From Ctenosaura bakeri (taxonomy: Eukaryota; Chordata; Lepidosauria; Squamata; Iguanidae): 64,000 nt of DNA. Numbering within the stretch: position 1 is the first letter of the stretch; the number at the start of each line of letters is the position of its first letter. The translations under genes and the position numbers were made by a program. Below the pieces are notes generated by a model. That model made no database searches. It worked only from the letters and a program-made list of their open reading frames with translations, and was not told the origin of the DNA. Positions 1-12,950 of the stretch are shown piece after piece. The stretch is from NCBI GenBank assembly GCA_948474755.1, contig CAOLHI010002513.1, positions 1-64,000 of the forward strand. The letters are read 5' to 3'.

Positions 1-1079
1 ACTCCGAGCTATGTTTGGGTGACAGTCGAGTTCACAGCAACCACTGCTTTACACATAATCTGTGCCTGCCTGCCTACCTAGGGGTAAATGGCGTTCTCAA
101 ATAAAGAAATAACTCTGGTTACTTGGACACCATTACACAGGAGAAAGAACATGTTATATCAGAAATATTGGGGGAAAAATCTAGCCTTTGACAGCTTGCT
201 GTTAGTAACTTATTCTGTAAACTGCTGACGGAAAATGGGTTTTAACATGTAAACTTCAGCTGGGGTAAAATTCAGATTAACAATACTTCTTTTAAAGGTG
301 AATAGGCATTTTAGGAGTTTTTTGAAATATCAGTTAAAAATAATTTGCCCAATGTTAATAGGTCTATAATGATTGTGCACCAGTTTAACATCCAAAGCTC
401 TGATGTTTAGTAGTGAACAACATTTTGCTGAAGATGCTTGCATAGACTATAGTTTGATACTAACAATGCAACATCCTCTGTGTTATTATTGGTATTTCTT
501 GCCCAAGATTAAGACTTCACAGCTCAATTTACATCTTCAACTGTGTTGCATTTATTGGGTATATTGGCCACAGGGGCAGAAATATACAGCTGGACTGGAA
601 TAAAGTTGCAGAAACCAATCAGTTAATTTACATCACTTAGCAGCTTTCCAACAATGGAGGTTTAGGCTGGAGAGAGCAGGTGGTGACAACGGTGAGAAAA
701 AAATTGTTTTAAATCAAAGAATGTAAAAACTTGCCAGCAGAACATCACTGTAAAGATCAGCAGAATTTATATTTTGAATCACCCTCAAGGCCCATCTTTC
801 CACATCAGTGGAATGTATTTAACTAGCTTTGGTTTTGTATTTCAGGCTCAAAAACATTCCACAAAGGTGCCTCTCTTGGCTAATAAATCTCTGAAAGAAA
901 AACATCTTTCACTGAAGAACCTCAGATATATTAACACCGCTGTTTTCTGGTAACCTGTGAGCATGAGCTATTGTTCTTTAGGATGCCCTCTTCTGCTCTT
1001 TTGATTGACATAGTACTCCACTGAGTCAGTGGATCAAAGTATTCCTACCTGTTTGACTCAACGATGAATGTACCTATGC
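1..1079. other. AT-rich non-coding, nothing recognised
   Basis: No coding region, RNA gene or identifiable repeat could be supported on either strand. Open frames are short and lack recognisable motifs. Confidence 0.5.
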
Positions 1080-1166
1080 TGCACTGTTATAGTAGTCTGG
1101 TACCACTTTAAGGGTCATGGCTCATCCTAGAGAATCTTGGGATTTATAATTTGGTGAGGTACTTAG
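1080..1166. repeat. Half copy of the palindromic ~200-bp MITE family
   Basis: The stretch reads like one arm of the palindromic MITE found many times in this window: CACTGTTATAG, then a 'ccactttaa' block, a 'cctatggaatcttggg'-like block and 'gtagtttggtgaggtact'. The opposite arm is absent or too decayed to see. No target duplication is visible, so the limits are approximate. Confidence 0.4.
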
Positions 1167-2737
1167 ATTTTACAGTGCTTTTCCAACTGTAGGGTGGAAC
1201 TCTAAGGGGGAGGTGCAATAGTTTCTCAAGAGTGTCACAAGAAAAATCAGTCTGCAGGTACAGCAGATATGAAAAAGGACAATGCTCTGTGTGTGGGGTG
1301 TGTGCGCACACATGCACCATTATGGATTGACTAGTCTCTGCAAAAGAGTAATACAAGTTGTCTTCCCCCATTATGCCTTCCTGAAATACAGCAAAAATTG
1401 GCTTTTCTTTTTAAAATGCTTTTCCCACTCTGCTCTTCCAAATGTTTTATTGTTGGTGCAGCAAGTGCATGCTCCTTAGTGACTAGGAGACAGTTTGTCA
1501 GGTGGTGGGGGGAGAAGAGAGCAGATGGAAAGTGTGAGAGCTCAGTGTTAAGATGGAGGGCATGTGTGGCCCAACGGGCCTTTAAGAAAAAGATAGAGAG
1601 GGAGATACAGGAAAAGACAAGGCGGGTGTGATGTGGATTCGGGGGCAATATCCATATGTAGATCTAAAAGTGGCCATGGAGTAAAAAGTTTGTGAACCAC
1701 TGCTGTAGTGTACTTCCAGGAACAATGGCATGAGGGTTACTCTGACTTCTGGGGGTCCCTGGGGACACCCGGATTTGCTCCAAAAATACAAAGTTTGGGA
1801 AAATTAGCAGAGCGCTGCTTAGCAAAGCGAAGAGCAGGGCAACACAGTGAGATCTTGGACTCTAAGTCTATGGAGTCAAACTGCACAAGAGCCAGGCCAA
1901 ATTTCCAACCACCAGTAGTTTATTCAGCAGAATTGGCAAAATATCCACACAACTAAGCAGTCACTCACATAAGTGCACAACGACTAATGAGTTGGAAAGA
2001 TATAAAGATTGGGAAAAGAGGAGGGAAAGAGAGCGGTTTATACTGCACCTGACTGTGTAGTCTTCGAATTGGGAAGAAGCAAGGTGAAGGTGGCTCAGCG
2101 GAGGAAGAAAACTGAGGGGTGCTCTCGACTAGCAGAGTGCCGGGGTACTAGTCAAGTGTGGGAGTTCTCTGAAGAGAGTCCCAAAAGGGGACTCAATTAT
2201 AGGGCAAAACGTGCCTCGGGGCAGACACTTTCCTGGGAAAGGACAATGGCTGAATCATGTAGATGGACCCCATCTTTGTATTTCTCGCTGTTGCAAGTGT
2301 TAATCTCATCAGGAGGACACATCCCCTCAAGGTGCCATTGTTGTTGATGGTCCATTGTGTGTGTGTGTGTGTATGTGTGTGTGTGCATGCCGTTTGAGGT
2401 TTCCCTCTTGGAGATGTGACTGGGAGAGCCTTGGTCTGACCTTGCTAGTAAGGCTTCAATCTTAGACCCGAGTGTCTACATTTCTGTAGCCTCTGACTTA
2501 ATAACTTTGGATATTAAATATTACACTCCCTTGGGAGTGGGTCTGCCAGCAGGGGTTACATGAGAGCTCTCTAGTAAAGAAGTGCTTGTACTAGGCAGCA
2601 CAGACATGGGAAGGGAGGTGGGCTAGTGAGGTGGGCTAGTGAGGTGGTGCAGAAAACTGATTGCAGGAACATGCATCACCAAGCTGGTATTATAGTGTTA
2701 CTTCAGAGAGGGTGTGATAGTGATTTTTTTCCCTATA
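1167..2737. other. Non-coding with a GT microsatellite
   Basis: No gene is supported. A (GT)n tract lies at about 2,357-2,389 with a few interruptions. 'gtttgtgaaccactgctgtag' resembles the end of common reptile interspersed repeats, but too little is preserved to name a family. Confidence 0.45.
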
Positions 2738-2935
2738 CTAGCATGATGTAGTGGTTTGAGTGTTGGACTACCATACTGGAGACCAGGGTTTGATTCCCTG
2801 CTTGGCCATGGAAACCCACCGGATCATCTTGGGTGTGTCACACATTCTCAGCCCCAGAAAACCCCATGATAGGATCACCTTTGGGTTGCCAGATCAGATA
2901 CGACTCGAAGGCACACAACCACCACCACCACCACC
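2738..2935 (+). mobile_element. tRNA-derived SINE (Sauria-SINE-like) with RTE-type tail
   Basis: The head carries a pol III A-box-like stretch ('gatgtagtggtttgagtg') and a B-box-like stretch ('gggtttgattccc'), as in tRNA-derived SINEs. It continues with the family's body 'tggccatggaaacccac' and 'cacattctcagcc'. The tail 'gataggatcacctttgggttgcc' leads into 'actcgaaggcacacaacc', the RTE/Bov-B-like end, followed by a CCA simple repeat. Similar copies elsewhere in the window support the family. The name Sauria-SINE-like is from general knowledge and was not searched. Confidence 0.75.
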
Positions 2936-4303
2936 ACATAACCATTTCCTTGAACAATGTGATTGCTACAAGACAACAGCTAGTGTGATAAAGCCCATAG
3001 CGAGAGAAAGGCAAGACATTAAAAAATAAGCAAATAAATAAACAAAGCAAATAAAAAAAAGTATTAATGAGTATCATCCAAAGGAGATTAACAGTCACAT
3101 CTTAGCATTCTGAATGCTTCATACTGTTAATTCATATCTATTGCAGGATACATTTGCCATATGTACATGATTGCTTGATCACATTAGCAAGCAAGTCTTG
3201 AATGATAATTGGAATAACAATTGGAATCACTCCTTTTTCCATCCACTAGCATGCAATGTACTGTACAGGGAACCTTTAGATGGTACCAAAAATGCTGAGT
3301 TCTAAAGCAATACAATGACTAACCAGAGTAAGTAACATTAAAAATTGAGCAACTGTGCATTACATTTACTGGAACAGAAAACCTCAGCAAAGGAAATATT
3401 AAAGAAAAATATGACAAGGGGAAATGGGACAGAGATACATTGCATAGCAATCTGCCTGCTGGACCAGCCAAGCAATCAACCCAGCACTAAGCCACGAAGG
3501 TAAATGCTCTGCAAGATTTATGCCAAACAGGAAAGAAAAAAGAATGGCAGAAAGCAATGGTTCTGTCTTGACATGCATTTTTCTGCTTAGTATGACTGAT
3601 GAGAGTGAATCTTCACCTCTTCCTCCTTGTCTACTCTGAGTAGCAAGCCAATATTTGGATTACACTCCAACAGGAGTGTAAATCTTTAGTTATTTCATTC
3701 TTGTGCATGAGTGCAAAATAAATAAAGTGTTTTTAAATACAGAAGTTCTCTCCCCTCCTGAGATAATGCGAGCTTGGTCACATTTTTCAAATATTTTCCA
3801 CATTTTGGGACCATTTTTAGTTGAAATTTTATACACTCTACCAAACATGAGAATGAAACAAGGCAGGGAAAACACTGTCTAATGCATTAGACAGAGTTTC
3901 ATTAATGGGGGTTCTTTTGCACAATCACCTGATGTTTTTCTATAAGAATGCTTCGAGGAAAAGAACTATTCTTTTCCCATTTCTTTTGAAGAAAGAACAA
4001 TCTTGTGGCCATTGATAATATTTTCAGTGGAGTGTATCAGTGTGTCAAGAATCTTGTATTTTTCACTGAAGACAGAGACATTTGTGAATATCTGCTCTAT
4101 TCCTACTCACCACTGACTCTTCACAATTTAGCCTACTTGCCTTTCTAAAGAATGTAAAAGGCCATTTCAAAAAATAAGCAGGGCAGTTGGTCCTCTTCTT
4201 TACCTCCTGCACCAGTGAAAAACTGACCATTTAAGGTTGGCAGTTCAAGGTCCTCACAGGTCCCAAGATTTCTAGGCCAAAAATTGAGACCCAGGGACAG
4301 CTC
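2936..4303. other. Non-coding, nothing recognised
   Basis: AT-rich sequence without supported genes or clear repeats. It ends immediately before the target duplication TTG (4,304-4,306) of the GC-rich MITE. Confidence 0.45.
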
Positions 4304-4306
4304 TTG

Positions 4307-4735
4307 GGCCCTTTTCTCACCTTACCTCATTGCGGTAGTGGAGAGCGGCGCTCACGTGAGCAGCCACTCACGCGAGCTGCTCACAACAGCCCTTCTTGCC
4401 TCCCGCATCGGCTTCCTCTAGCACGGCCTTCGCATGAGCGCCCCGCCCCTTCCTTCTGCAGCGCAGTCTGGGAGCTGTAGGCCGCGTGGGGAGAAGGAAG
4501 CGTGACCACCTCTGCTCGCCAAAGCACTGCACACAGGTAAATCCACGAGGGCGCCGTGAGCATTGCGCAAGCGCGCAATATTTTCAGCTTACAGCCAAAA
4601 ATAAAAAAAGTGCGCTTGCTCCGCTTCAGCCTCGTGAGCGTCGTGCGAGTGGGAGTGCATCATACGGTGCGACGCTCCCACTCACGCGACACTCAAGGGG
4701 TGCTTGCGCAAAAAAAAAAGCACGCGAAAAGGGCC
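4307..4735. mobile_element. GC-rich foldback MITE, TSD TTG
   Basis: A 429-bp GC- and CpG-rich island stands out from AT-rich surroundings. It begins GGCCCTTTTCTCAC and ends GCGAAAAGGGCC, a terminal inverted repeat, and is flanked by a perfect 3-bp duplication TTG (4,304-4,306 and 4,736-4,738). Its right part holds a hairpin with arms GAGTGGGAG (4,647-4,655) and CTCCCACTC (4,675-4,683). A further palindrome, GCTCACGTGAGC, sits near the left end. A splice-donor-like ACACAGGTAAAT lies near 4,530-4,541. It is the same family as the 650-bp element at 60,409-61,058, sharing ends, hairpin and the donor-like site. No transposase is encoded. The PIF/Harbinger assignment is only inferred from the 3-bp TSD. 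Confidence 0.8.
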
Positions 4736-4738
4736 TTG

Positions 4739-7624
4739 GTGATGTCATTAAGCATTGTGCTCCAAGTACAACAGTTACTTACAGCTTGTAATTCAAACAC
4801 ACACAGAATGTATCTTCCTACAGAAATCTTAGCTAAAGGACTGTATCCAGATCAAAGTGAAATGAAGGGATTATGCCTTCTCACTTACGTAGGGTGATGG
4901 GATAATGAACTTTTAATCCAGCCTACTTGCATGTGGCCATAAGATGCATGCAAAGGAGACTAGAGGGTGAGTCCTGTCACTACAACAACTGGAAGGGAAA
5001 GAAGAATCTAGGTAAGTAAATTCATAGAGACTGTGGAGAGCAAGATGCAGAAACAAATCAATTAAGCCTTACAGATTGTAGCAAGCTGTTGCTCTACAAA
5101 CTGAGCTGGATGTTTTCATACAATCCTTTCATTGTGCCTGGACTTGAGACCCCCTAAACTGGAGAATTTGTTCTCTCATCTCCTGCCAAGAGATGTGCCA
5201 TGAAAACTGGCAATTTGGGGCCAGGCCCTGATAGCTGGCAACTCTACTGACCATAAGCATATCAGCATAGATAGCTTGAAGGTCAAACTAAATGTGATTC
5301 TATCTAGGTTGTTCTATCCTTGCTTTCTCCACATTCTTCCTTCTCTAATTTCCCTTATTCATCAACTAGGTTCTCCTAGTTTCTCCTGGAATAGAGGAAA
5401 CTGATTTCCCTTACCCCTGAAATAGCTAGGGTGAAGCCCCAGACAGTCACCATAGGAGTTTTTTTTTGGGGGGGGGGGCTTTGTTCTTTGACTGTCCTCC
5501 ACCACCAGCACTAAAATCTGATCTGAATTGTGGCTTTGCTGTGGGAAACTCTAAAGGAAAACCACAGTCCAGGGCAGATCTGCACAATAAAGCCATGTAT
5601 AATTTGGCTTTTAGAAAACAAAGCCATTTAGAATTGGACACCAGGGTCAGCAAGGTATATTGCTAGAGAAAGATGTAGTGAAGCAATCTGAATATGACTG
5701 CTGGGGGTGGAGATTTTGAACACAGTTGTATATGTCACCGTGAGATAGATATTGTCTCTTCAGAGACTTTTAAAACAATAGACCTGAAAGCAATAAACTG
5801 ACAAACTATTAGCTAGGTTAAGCTAGCTATCTTTATAATTCTGTGAATTTGCCTCATTAAAGTTGGTTCAGGCAGATTTTGGTATGGATGAACTAAATAT
5901 TGTGCAGGTTTACTGACTTGGGTAGCACAAGATATTTGCTGCCAGAAGCAAAGTAGCAAATGACACTGTCTAGCAATCCAAATCGAGGTGTTGACCTTTC
6001 AGGTTTCCTAAAACCTGCTTCCTGGTATGGCTGCTTGACTTTGTATAATGGTCCCACCAGCACTGAAAGGAGTCTGTATGTTTGAATCCACCTGAGGTTC
6101 ACTTGATTTATTTAGATATTATAGACCTAGGTGGATTCAGTGTACAAGCAAAGCAGTGACTGGTCACTCCTACTGTCATGGCTTGCAAAGAAAATTACAC
6201 AATTGAAGAGGAGAAATTCTCATCCAAAGGGAGATTCTCCACGTTAGCAAGAATGTTGATTTTCCAGACCTGTTGTTCATAAGGAGAGTCCCATGGAAAC
6301 AGGAGTCTTTCTTCAGACTTTTCATTTTCCAAGTAAGAGAAGTTATGACGGGAGGTAAAAAATGGGGCTTCCCTTTCTTGTGTGGAATCCAGTTGGGTCA
6401 ATAACATTCATGCTGGGTACAAATGTTTGCCTGGAGCAAGCAGCAGCTAACATGGGTGAGAATTACAGGGTATACAGGCAACATATAGGCTTTGGAGGTC
6501 TCATGTGACCCTAGATATCTAGACCCTTCTATATCTAAATACCAAATAAAAGCTCAAAAATTCTGTTTTAACCTAAGAAATGTCATGGGTGACAAAAGTA
6601 TTGATTTTAAACATTGTTTTATTCCTCACTCCAAAACAGGCAAAAGTGGCCCTGAGTACAGCAAAGGAATTATGTGACTACATTTATCACAAGTTCAGAT
6701 GAATATTTTTTGCCATTTTCTCCCCACTGCAGGGGGAAAAAATGAATCTTTCTCTGCAGTTCTCACCCGTTATTCATATATCCCAACACATTTTGCAAAA
6801 TTATTCTGCACAGAAATACACATGCAGATATTTTGCATAAAAATTGAGGGATGTTTGAAATATTTATGTGTGTGCATGTGTATGCAAAAACCTCTTTTTC
6901 CTAAGAACCACACTGTTATTTTGAACAGCATTGAGGTGACCAGAACAGCACAGTTTCAGAAAATGACCCCTGCAGGAGGTAAAGACAAGTCACACATTGT
7001 CTTCTCACCCTAAACACCTGCCCATCCCAGCTCTCACTCTTTTGCAATTCATTTGCCAAACGTGGGCGCACAGAATATAGAATGTAGTTTCTAAGAAGTA
7101 TGAGGAAGCTTTCTTTGTACCAGAGTCAGACATCTGCTAGAGCTCTATGATTAAAAACACTATCTTCAATCATGAGATAGTTTTAAGGATTTCTTAGATG
7201 TGTTCTGAGACTTGTGTGCATTTCTTTGGCTGAAAACTAATTATGGCAAGCAAGCACTCCTGTTACTTCCAGTCAAGGAAATAACCAGGCTATATTGATT
7301 TGGCATTCCCATTCAGTATTTCCTTTTTAAAGAAAAGAAGCAAAGAGGGAAGAGTCAACTATCTTTGAAACTAAAGACCTTTTAAAAATTCTTCAGTTCG
7401 AATTCAGTGGTGTCCTAGTTTAAATTTTCCACAAGTAACTACACAAGACCAAAGCAAGTATGAATATATGGGTGGATTTGAATTTACACGATTGCCTTTT
7501 TATCATGCTCTGGCATTACATTTGAGACTACACTGAAGTTGTTTCATATGACCTAATACCCATGCATAGGAAGTCCTATCTGAAGATGAAAATCAAGTAC
7601 AAAAGCATTAGCAGTTTCTCAGCC
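4739..7624. other. Non-coding, nothing recognised
   Basis: No gene is supported. The only low-complexity feature is a run of T followed by about ten G near 5,460-5,480, which may be poorly determined sequence. Confidence 0.45.
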
Positions 7625-8290
7625 CTAATAGGTCTAGGCTAGTTCTACTGTGAAGGCTGCAAACATGAAGAAGTGTCCAGTTTTAGAATTAGAGAACAAA
7701 GACAACACTTGACAGCACAACATAGTCCTTGTCAGAGTCCAATTCCCTGCCTGTGCCTCTCTGCCAGCAAAGAAGGGGAGGTGAAGGTACTTGCCCTAGA
7801 AGGAAGAGGAGGCAGCAGGGAGTGTCCAACACCAACAACTAATGGAAATGCTGAGGCAAGCTGAATCAAGGTCTAATCCAAAAGGTCCAGGAATCCAAAA
7901 GGCCATCCAGAGAGGTCAAGGGAGCCGGAGCACAAGGGTCGAGAGGCTTGTGTAGTAATTTGCTACAAGCAAACAGCAAGCCACACTGGCAGACTTGAAT
8001 AGCCACTGAAAACAGGTGTTACTTGTCATTGTTTCCTTAATCTAACCAATGTAGCTTCCCTCTGAGCTGTCTGTTTCAGCCTCCTCTGTGACTGGAGGCT
8101 AAGAGGCACAGGTAACAGTAATTCCTCCAAATCACTGCTGGTTCCCTCTCCCTCTGGAGCTGGCTGGGGCAACTCTGCCTTCACTTGTCTTTCAACTGAT
8201 GAGGATGTTTGCAAGCTGGCTTGGTCAATCACTGAGTCTGTTCCTGGCACAACCAGTTGCTCATCGACCTCAGAACCATAATCTATCACA
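7625..8290 (-). mobile_element. LTR-like remnant, family of the 25.3-kb solo LTR
   Basis: On the minus strand this starts with TGTGATAG at 8,290. An open, charged, Ser/Glu-rich stretch follows (8,289-8,026, ending with a QSQRRLKQ-type basic tail). After it comes a series of 'ctggacctttggattggacc'-like segments ending near 'gaactagcctagacc'. The order (acidic open stretch, then a pyrimidine/'ttggac'-rich half) matches the element at 25,302-25,868, which has TG...CA ends and a perfect 5-bp TSD. No clean TSD is visible here (possible CCCCT/CCCTA), so limits are approximate. The open stretch may be the 3' tail of a retroelement polyprotein reading into the LTR. Confidence 0.4.
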
Positions 8291-9501
8291 CCCCTATTTA
8301 TTATTTAAGATCTCAACAGAGTTTTCCAGAGACGGGTGGCCACTCCAGTCACCAAAACATATCTCTACTAAGCTGAGGGACATATTTCCTTAAAGTTTTC
8401 TCTGACATTCAGATGTGTTTTTCTTTTTTTTTTACGAAACACTCAAAAAATCTGATTTGCATTCCAAATATGAACTACAAATTCAGATCAGCTCTTCAAA
8501 AAACTAACTGAAATTAAATTTTCCCTCATTTGTGCCAGACAAAATCAAAATAACTTCTCAGATCTTATTTGAAGAATGGGAAGCTCTCCCAGCATACTTA
8601 CGCTAGAGGTTCAGAAAGTAATAGCTATTCTTTCTTTCTTGTCTATACAAAAGCAGCCAGACAGTGTCTAGACACACATCTTCAGCCAGTCAGTGTCCAG
8701 AGGCAGAGCTGAGATATGGGAGAATGGAGGCTGGTTAATTGTACATGGCTGCACAGTGGCAGTCCAACATCACTGATTGAACACACTTGTAACTGAACAT
8801 TCTACTTGCAATTGAATATGGGAGTGTACGTCTGGGAGCCATGGACAAGCCTCACTAATGGCACTGCATAAGAAGGTACTGGATACCTCCTTGTGCAATA
8901 TCTCTCAATACTTATGCTTGGTAGAGGGCAGTAAGGAAGTACCTTTTCTACTGCTGATTGGGTAATAACACCCGCAGCTTGGATTTAAATAACTATAAAC
9001 AATAAGCTACTTGTAATTCATTCCTTTCTCCAATAATTAAGGTATACCTGTCCTATGAAATTCATGGGACTGCTGTAAGTTGACAGATGTCTTGAAAGCA
9101 CATACTTCACTTCATATCATAATAAAACCATAACTTAATGAGGGATATCTTCCCTCCTTTTGCAGTAAAACAGTAGCTTTTATAGATACTTTTACAGTTC
9201 AGTAATATCGCTTTACTAAGTGGTGGAGGAAGAATATCACATGGTTCAAGTGCTGACTTGCTTTGTGCTTTGCGCTATTTCCTCATGCTCTGTTTATGGG
9301 TGTCAAGGAATCAATGAGGCAGATGGATGGAACATATGTTTTGTATGATAGGTCAGAAGCTTGTAGGATTCAGATGTGTGTTTATTTTAAAAGTAATTAA
9401 CATTTTCTATTTTGGTTACTTTTGAAAAAAAGCAGGAAAAAAATTGAGAACCGCAATGATAATGAACTATGGTGAGGGGGCTGAAACTATAATGAAAACT
9501 A
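8291..9501. other. Non-coding with an unclassified palindromic repeat
   Basis: No gene. Around 8,862-8,905 the sequence 'actgcataagaaggtactgg' continues as 'atacctccttgtgca', an imperfect palindrome also present near 30,459-30,485. The surrounding 8,690-8,960 probably belongs to the same unnamed element. Confidence 0.4.
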
Positions 9502-9674
9502 GGACCATTTCTGCCCTACACTATTATAGTGGAATTCTGGGGTTAGTAATTTACCAAGGCCAAAGAGCTCTCTGGCTGAGAATTCTAAATGCTCCTCCCT
9601 AAACCTGTGAATCCCAGGATTCCATAGGATGTTGAAAGTAGAATAATAGCACCATAACAATGCAGTGCAGAATT
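9502..9674. mobile_element. Palindromic MITE copy
   Basis: The left end reads AGGACCATTTCTGCCC, and the right part has 'ggattccataggatgttgaa' then 'gtagaataatagcac' ending TGCAGTGCAG. It matches other copies (15,821-16,022; 31,454-31,655). The left arm is shortened. No clear TSD. Confidence 0.7.
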
Positions 9675-11366
9675 GTTATTTAAAAATAGCTTTCCAGAAT
9701 CTGATACCACCTTATTTTCCTACAGGGTCTAAAAACTATTGATCTGTGTGTGGTTCCCCATCTGTTCACCCAACTTTGACTTGTGGTGCCCTGCTCACCT
9801 CATCCCATCCACACTAGACCTTATTGTGGGGGCTGAACCTTAAAGATATTCCTTTACTGCCCCCACTCAAAGGAGCTGAAAAGGAGGTAGGCTGAGAACC
9901 ACCCCTTCCTCTCTTGGGTAGTTGCCAGTTTAATAAGCGTACTTCCTTTCCTGACCACCCATCTTGCCAGTAGCATATAGAGGAATGCAAGATTGTCAGC
10001 CAAGTTTATATTTTACCCAGCCGAAGGAAGGAAGAACAGAATCAAAAGGAGCACAGCCAGGGACATGTCTCCTCCGTTCCACAATTCTGCTGGGGAATTC
10101 TGTGTTTGTATCTGAATGCTTTATGCTTTTATTACGCTGTCCATGGGAGGGTTTAAATCTATTGTAAGTTATTCAGCATATTTACACATTTGGAGGATTA
10201 GCATGCTCTCTGCATTTTACAGCTCTTACGTTGTAAATTATACCATAAGTCATACTGCACGGTTCCCCCTGCAACCAAAGCAGGGTTCCTCAACCCTTGG
10301 AGAAAAATTCCAGTACATGGTTATATTTCTGGGGTGTTTGTTTTTGCATGTTCTTGTTTCTGTTTTGGTTTTGCAGGTTTCATCCCAAACAAGACTGAAG
10401 TGCCTGCCCCGAGGAGGGTAGAGATGAAGAAGTATAATAGAAACCAGGAAGTGGGTGGGCGGTGGAGGGTGGCAGTCTGACAGCTGCCCACGGAGTTTCT
10501 GTATTGCAAGCAACATAAAATACAATGGTATTTTCATTATGAAAATGGCATCTAGAGCAATAACCAGCTGCTTGCAAAGCTTTATGTCTTTCTACCTCCT
10601 TGCTTGGAGGGACAGCTAACCCCATTCACAGTAATGAATGCAATACACTGCTTACATGCTGTTTTTCCCCCTACACAAACACACACAGACAGACAGATAC
10701 ATAAGAGTGGCAGCAACATTTTTTTTAATGCAAAACATGTTTTTAATAACATCTCTGGAAGGACAGGAAAAGTCAATACAAGCATTTCTAGGCTCTGACC
10801 TTCTCACTCCCAGATCGTTTATGACTGCGGTCCCTTTAATAGGTCACAGTGAGCTTAGAGCTCATGCCAAGAAGGGCCTGTCTGCCAGTCAGGAGATTCG
10901 CAGTGGAAGAAATCTCCCCCATCTGCTTGCATATTTATTTATTCCCTCAGACTGTGCTTCTCATTTACCCATGTACTCTGGCTGAACTGTGTCAGCCAGG
11001 TAGAGCAAGTAACTATTTATTTAGATATTTATATTCCACATATCAGGATATACTTGCCTACATTTGGGGCAGGGTTTTGAAAGGGGTAGAAAAAGTTAAT
11101 TTGGACTACAGATCCCAGAAACCCAGGGGCTATGATGGTTGCAGTCCAAAAGCTAGTAATTTTTCCCAAACTCTGTAATGCTATATGGTACTACCTGCTA
11201 CACTGTATTACACTATACTTGAATACACTAATAATTGACTATTTTATTGTTGTTGTTGCAACCAAGATTGCCATCCTCTTTTTTTAATCTGGTAGCTTTT
11301 GAGCACCAGCCTCTCATGGAGAAAACCAGCTGATGGAGTCTACCCCATATGCCTCTGCCTGCCAAA
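9675..11366. other. Non-coding, nothing recognised
   Basis: No supported gene. Several overlapping open frames at 10,116-10,985 have no motif, no codon bias and occur on both strands. An ATTTATTTA-type stretch near 11,014-11,040 resembles the head of a common reptile repeat. Confidence 0.45.
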
Positions 11367-11595
11367 TGTGAGCCACCATACTATAGTGATCTGAGCACCG
11401 GACTAGAACTCTGGGAGAGCAGGGTTTGAATCTCTGTTCAGCCATGGAAACCCACCTTTGGCAAGTCACATTCAGTGGAAGGGAAAGGCAAATCCTCTCC
11501 AAATAAATCTTCCCAAGAAACCTTGTGATAAATCCACCTTGGGGTCACCGTAAGTCAGAAATGACTTGAAAGCACACAGTACCAACAACAACACA
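11367..11595 (+). mobile_element. tRNA-derived SINE (Sauria-SINE-like)
   Basis: It has the B-box-like 'agggtttgaatctctg', the body 'cagccatggaaacccacc' and 'ggcaagtcacattcag', the conserved 'aataaatcttcccaagaaac', and the RTE-like tail 'ggggtcaccgtaagtcag' followed by 'gacttgaaagcacacag' and CAA repeats. It is one of the most complete copies in the window. Confidence 0.8.
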
Positions 11596-11699
11596 ATATT
11601 GTTGGGAATGGCCTCTTTAGTTTTGTAAATTGACCTTTACATGATAGGTTTCTATATAGCAATGGAATGCCCAGCTTCCCTGAAAATACTCAGCACATC

Positions 11700-11915
11700 G
11701 GTAGCAGTTTAATGCCATTTAACTGCTGTAACTCCATCCTATGAAAATTTGTGTTTTATTGTGATGGTGAATTAAAATTATCTACTAGAGAGTTCTATTC
11801 TATAGTACTGGTGAGTGGACTAGAGCTCTCTAGCAGATAATTTTAAGTACCTCAGCAAACTGCAACTCTCAGAATTCCATAGGATAGAGATACAGCAGTT
11901 AAAGTGGCACGTCTA
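11700..11915. mobile_element. Palindromic MITE-related copy
   Basis: The arms 'taactgctgtaactccatcc' and 'ggatagagatacagcagtta' are inverted copies of the MITE body. Between them lies a private second inverted repeat: 'aattatctactagagagttc' against 'agagctctctagcagataat'. Termini are decayed and no TSD was found. Confidence 0.5.
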
Positions 11916-12356
11916 TATTGTAGATACAATCTCATGCAGGAAAGAAGAGAAGATGCTCTGTTAGTGGGATAAAGCATGAGGAAGAGACTGCATTTTGCCT
12001 GTGCCTTGTGCAGTCTAGCAACACACAGGCAAGTATAGCTGCATTTATTTAAGATAACCATGGCCCCATCTTGTAACCCCTTCTGGCTGCATTGGCATTG
12101 TGCCTACGTTTTCAGCTTCTGACATCACGGGCTTATCTGGGCAGTGACAGAGTCAGATTTCAATTTAATTTGTTTGTTTACTGTTCTTATTCCCCAATCG
12201 CCCCAGGAAGGGAACTGTCTTAGCCAGCAAGACCAATGGTAAGAATTATGAGAGTTATAATCCAAAATATTTAGAAGGTGTCACTTCTTAACCACCACAG
12301 CAATAAAACATCTCTTAGTCAAAATTCAACAGAATACACTGTATGATGCAAGCTCC

Positions 12357-12402
12357 CTGTATGTATGTATGTACCTACGTACGTACGTACGTACGTATGT
12401 AT
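12357..12402. repeat. TATG/TACG microsatellite
   Basis: A tetranucleotide tract in which TATG units turn into self-complementary TACG/ACGT units and back again. The ACGT part is an uninterrupted palindrome. Confidence 0.9.
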
Positions 12403-12654
12403 TTAATGTATTTTCAGGCTCTCTGTATTTATTTATTCATTTAACGTATTTCCAAAAAAGGATACCCAAAGCATCTAAAAACAGAGGTGTTCAAATAAAA
12501 GCAACTGCAATTAAATCCTGCAAACACATCAACAAAAAGAAATAATGTCTGGAATCCTGCATCAGCTATTTACTTAAGTATATTTAACTAACCTCTGCTT
12601 GCCCAATCCCTACCCTCCACCCCACCCCTACAAACCTGAGGGAAACATCATTTA

Positions 12655-12950
12655 CCAGTGCTCTGATCACTGACAGAACAGACCTCCTCCCTTGCAGCTG
12701 ATGTCATACAGAGTAGGTTTTGAGGAAAGTTAGAATCATGGCAATAGTGTCAAAATCATTCTGCACTAGTCTGTTTGCAGCACTATAACCGTCTAGTGCG
12801 GAGATGGCCTAAGTAATGATTATGAATATAAACCAGTTATGGACGAGTCAGTCCAGGTAACATTTTGTATTCAGGATCACTACTTAGTCATGATCACTGT
12901 TGCCATGATCATAATTCCCCCCAATGTCACCAGGCATTGGCCGCACGGGG
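12655..12950. repeat. Unclassified repeat shared with 31.3 kb
   Basis: 'actgacagaacagacctcct', an 'agctgatg' block and 'tcatggcaatag' followed by 'gattatgaata' recur in the same order at about 31,310-31,425. A fragment with MITE-like end 'ctagtgcggagatggcc' sits at 12,760-12,812. No family could be named. Confidence 0.4.

Noticed and set aside
1331..2347. Overlapping 60-112-residue open frames on both strands
   Set aside because: No motif, no plausible splice structure, both strands open to similar extent. Chance frames.
2757..2830. tRNA-like A and B boxes
   Set aside because: They belong to a SINE head with the family body and tail behind it, repeated elsewhere in the window; no cloverleaf with acceptor stem.
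4381..4897. Open frames of 65-113 residues
   Set aside because: They coincide with the GC-rich MITE and stop soon after it; no domain or homology seen.
5459..5480. T8-G10 run as a possible G-quadruplex or telomeric remnant
   Set aside because: A single uninterrupted G run without the spaced G tracts or TTAGGG units required; may be a sequencing weakness.
12357..12402. ACGT palindrome as a regulatory site
   Set aside because: It is the centre of a TATG/TACG microsatellite and is explained by repeat slippage.
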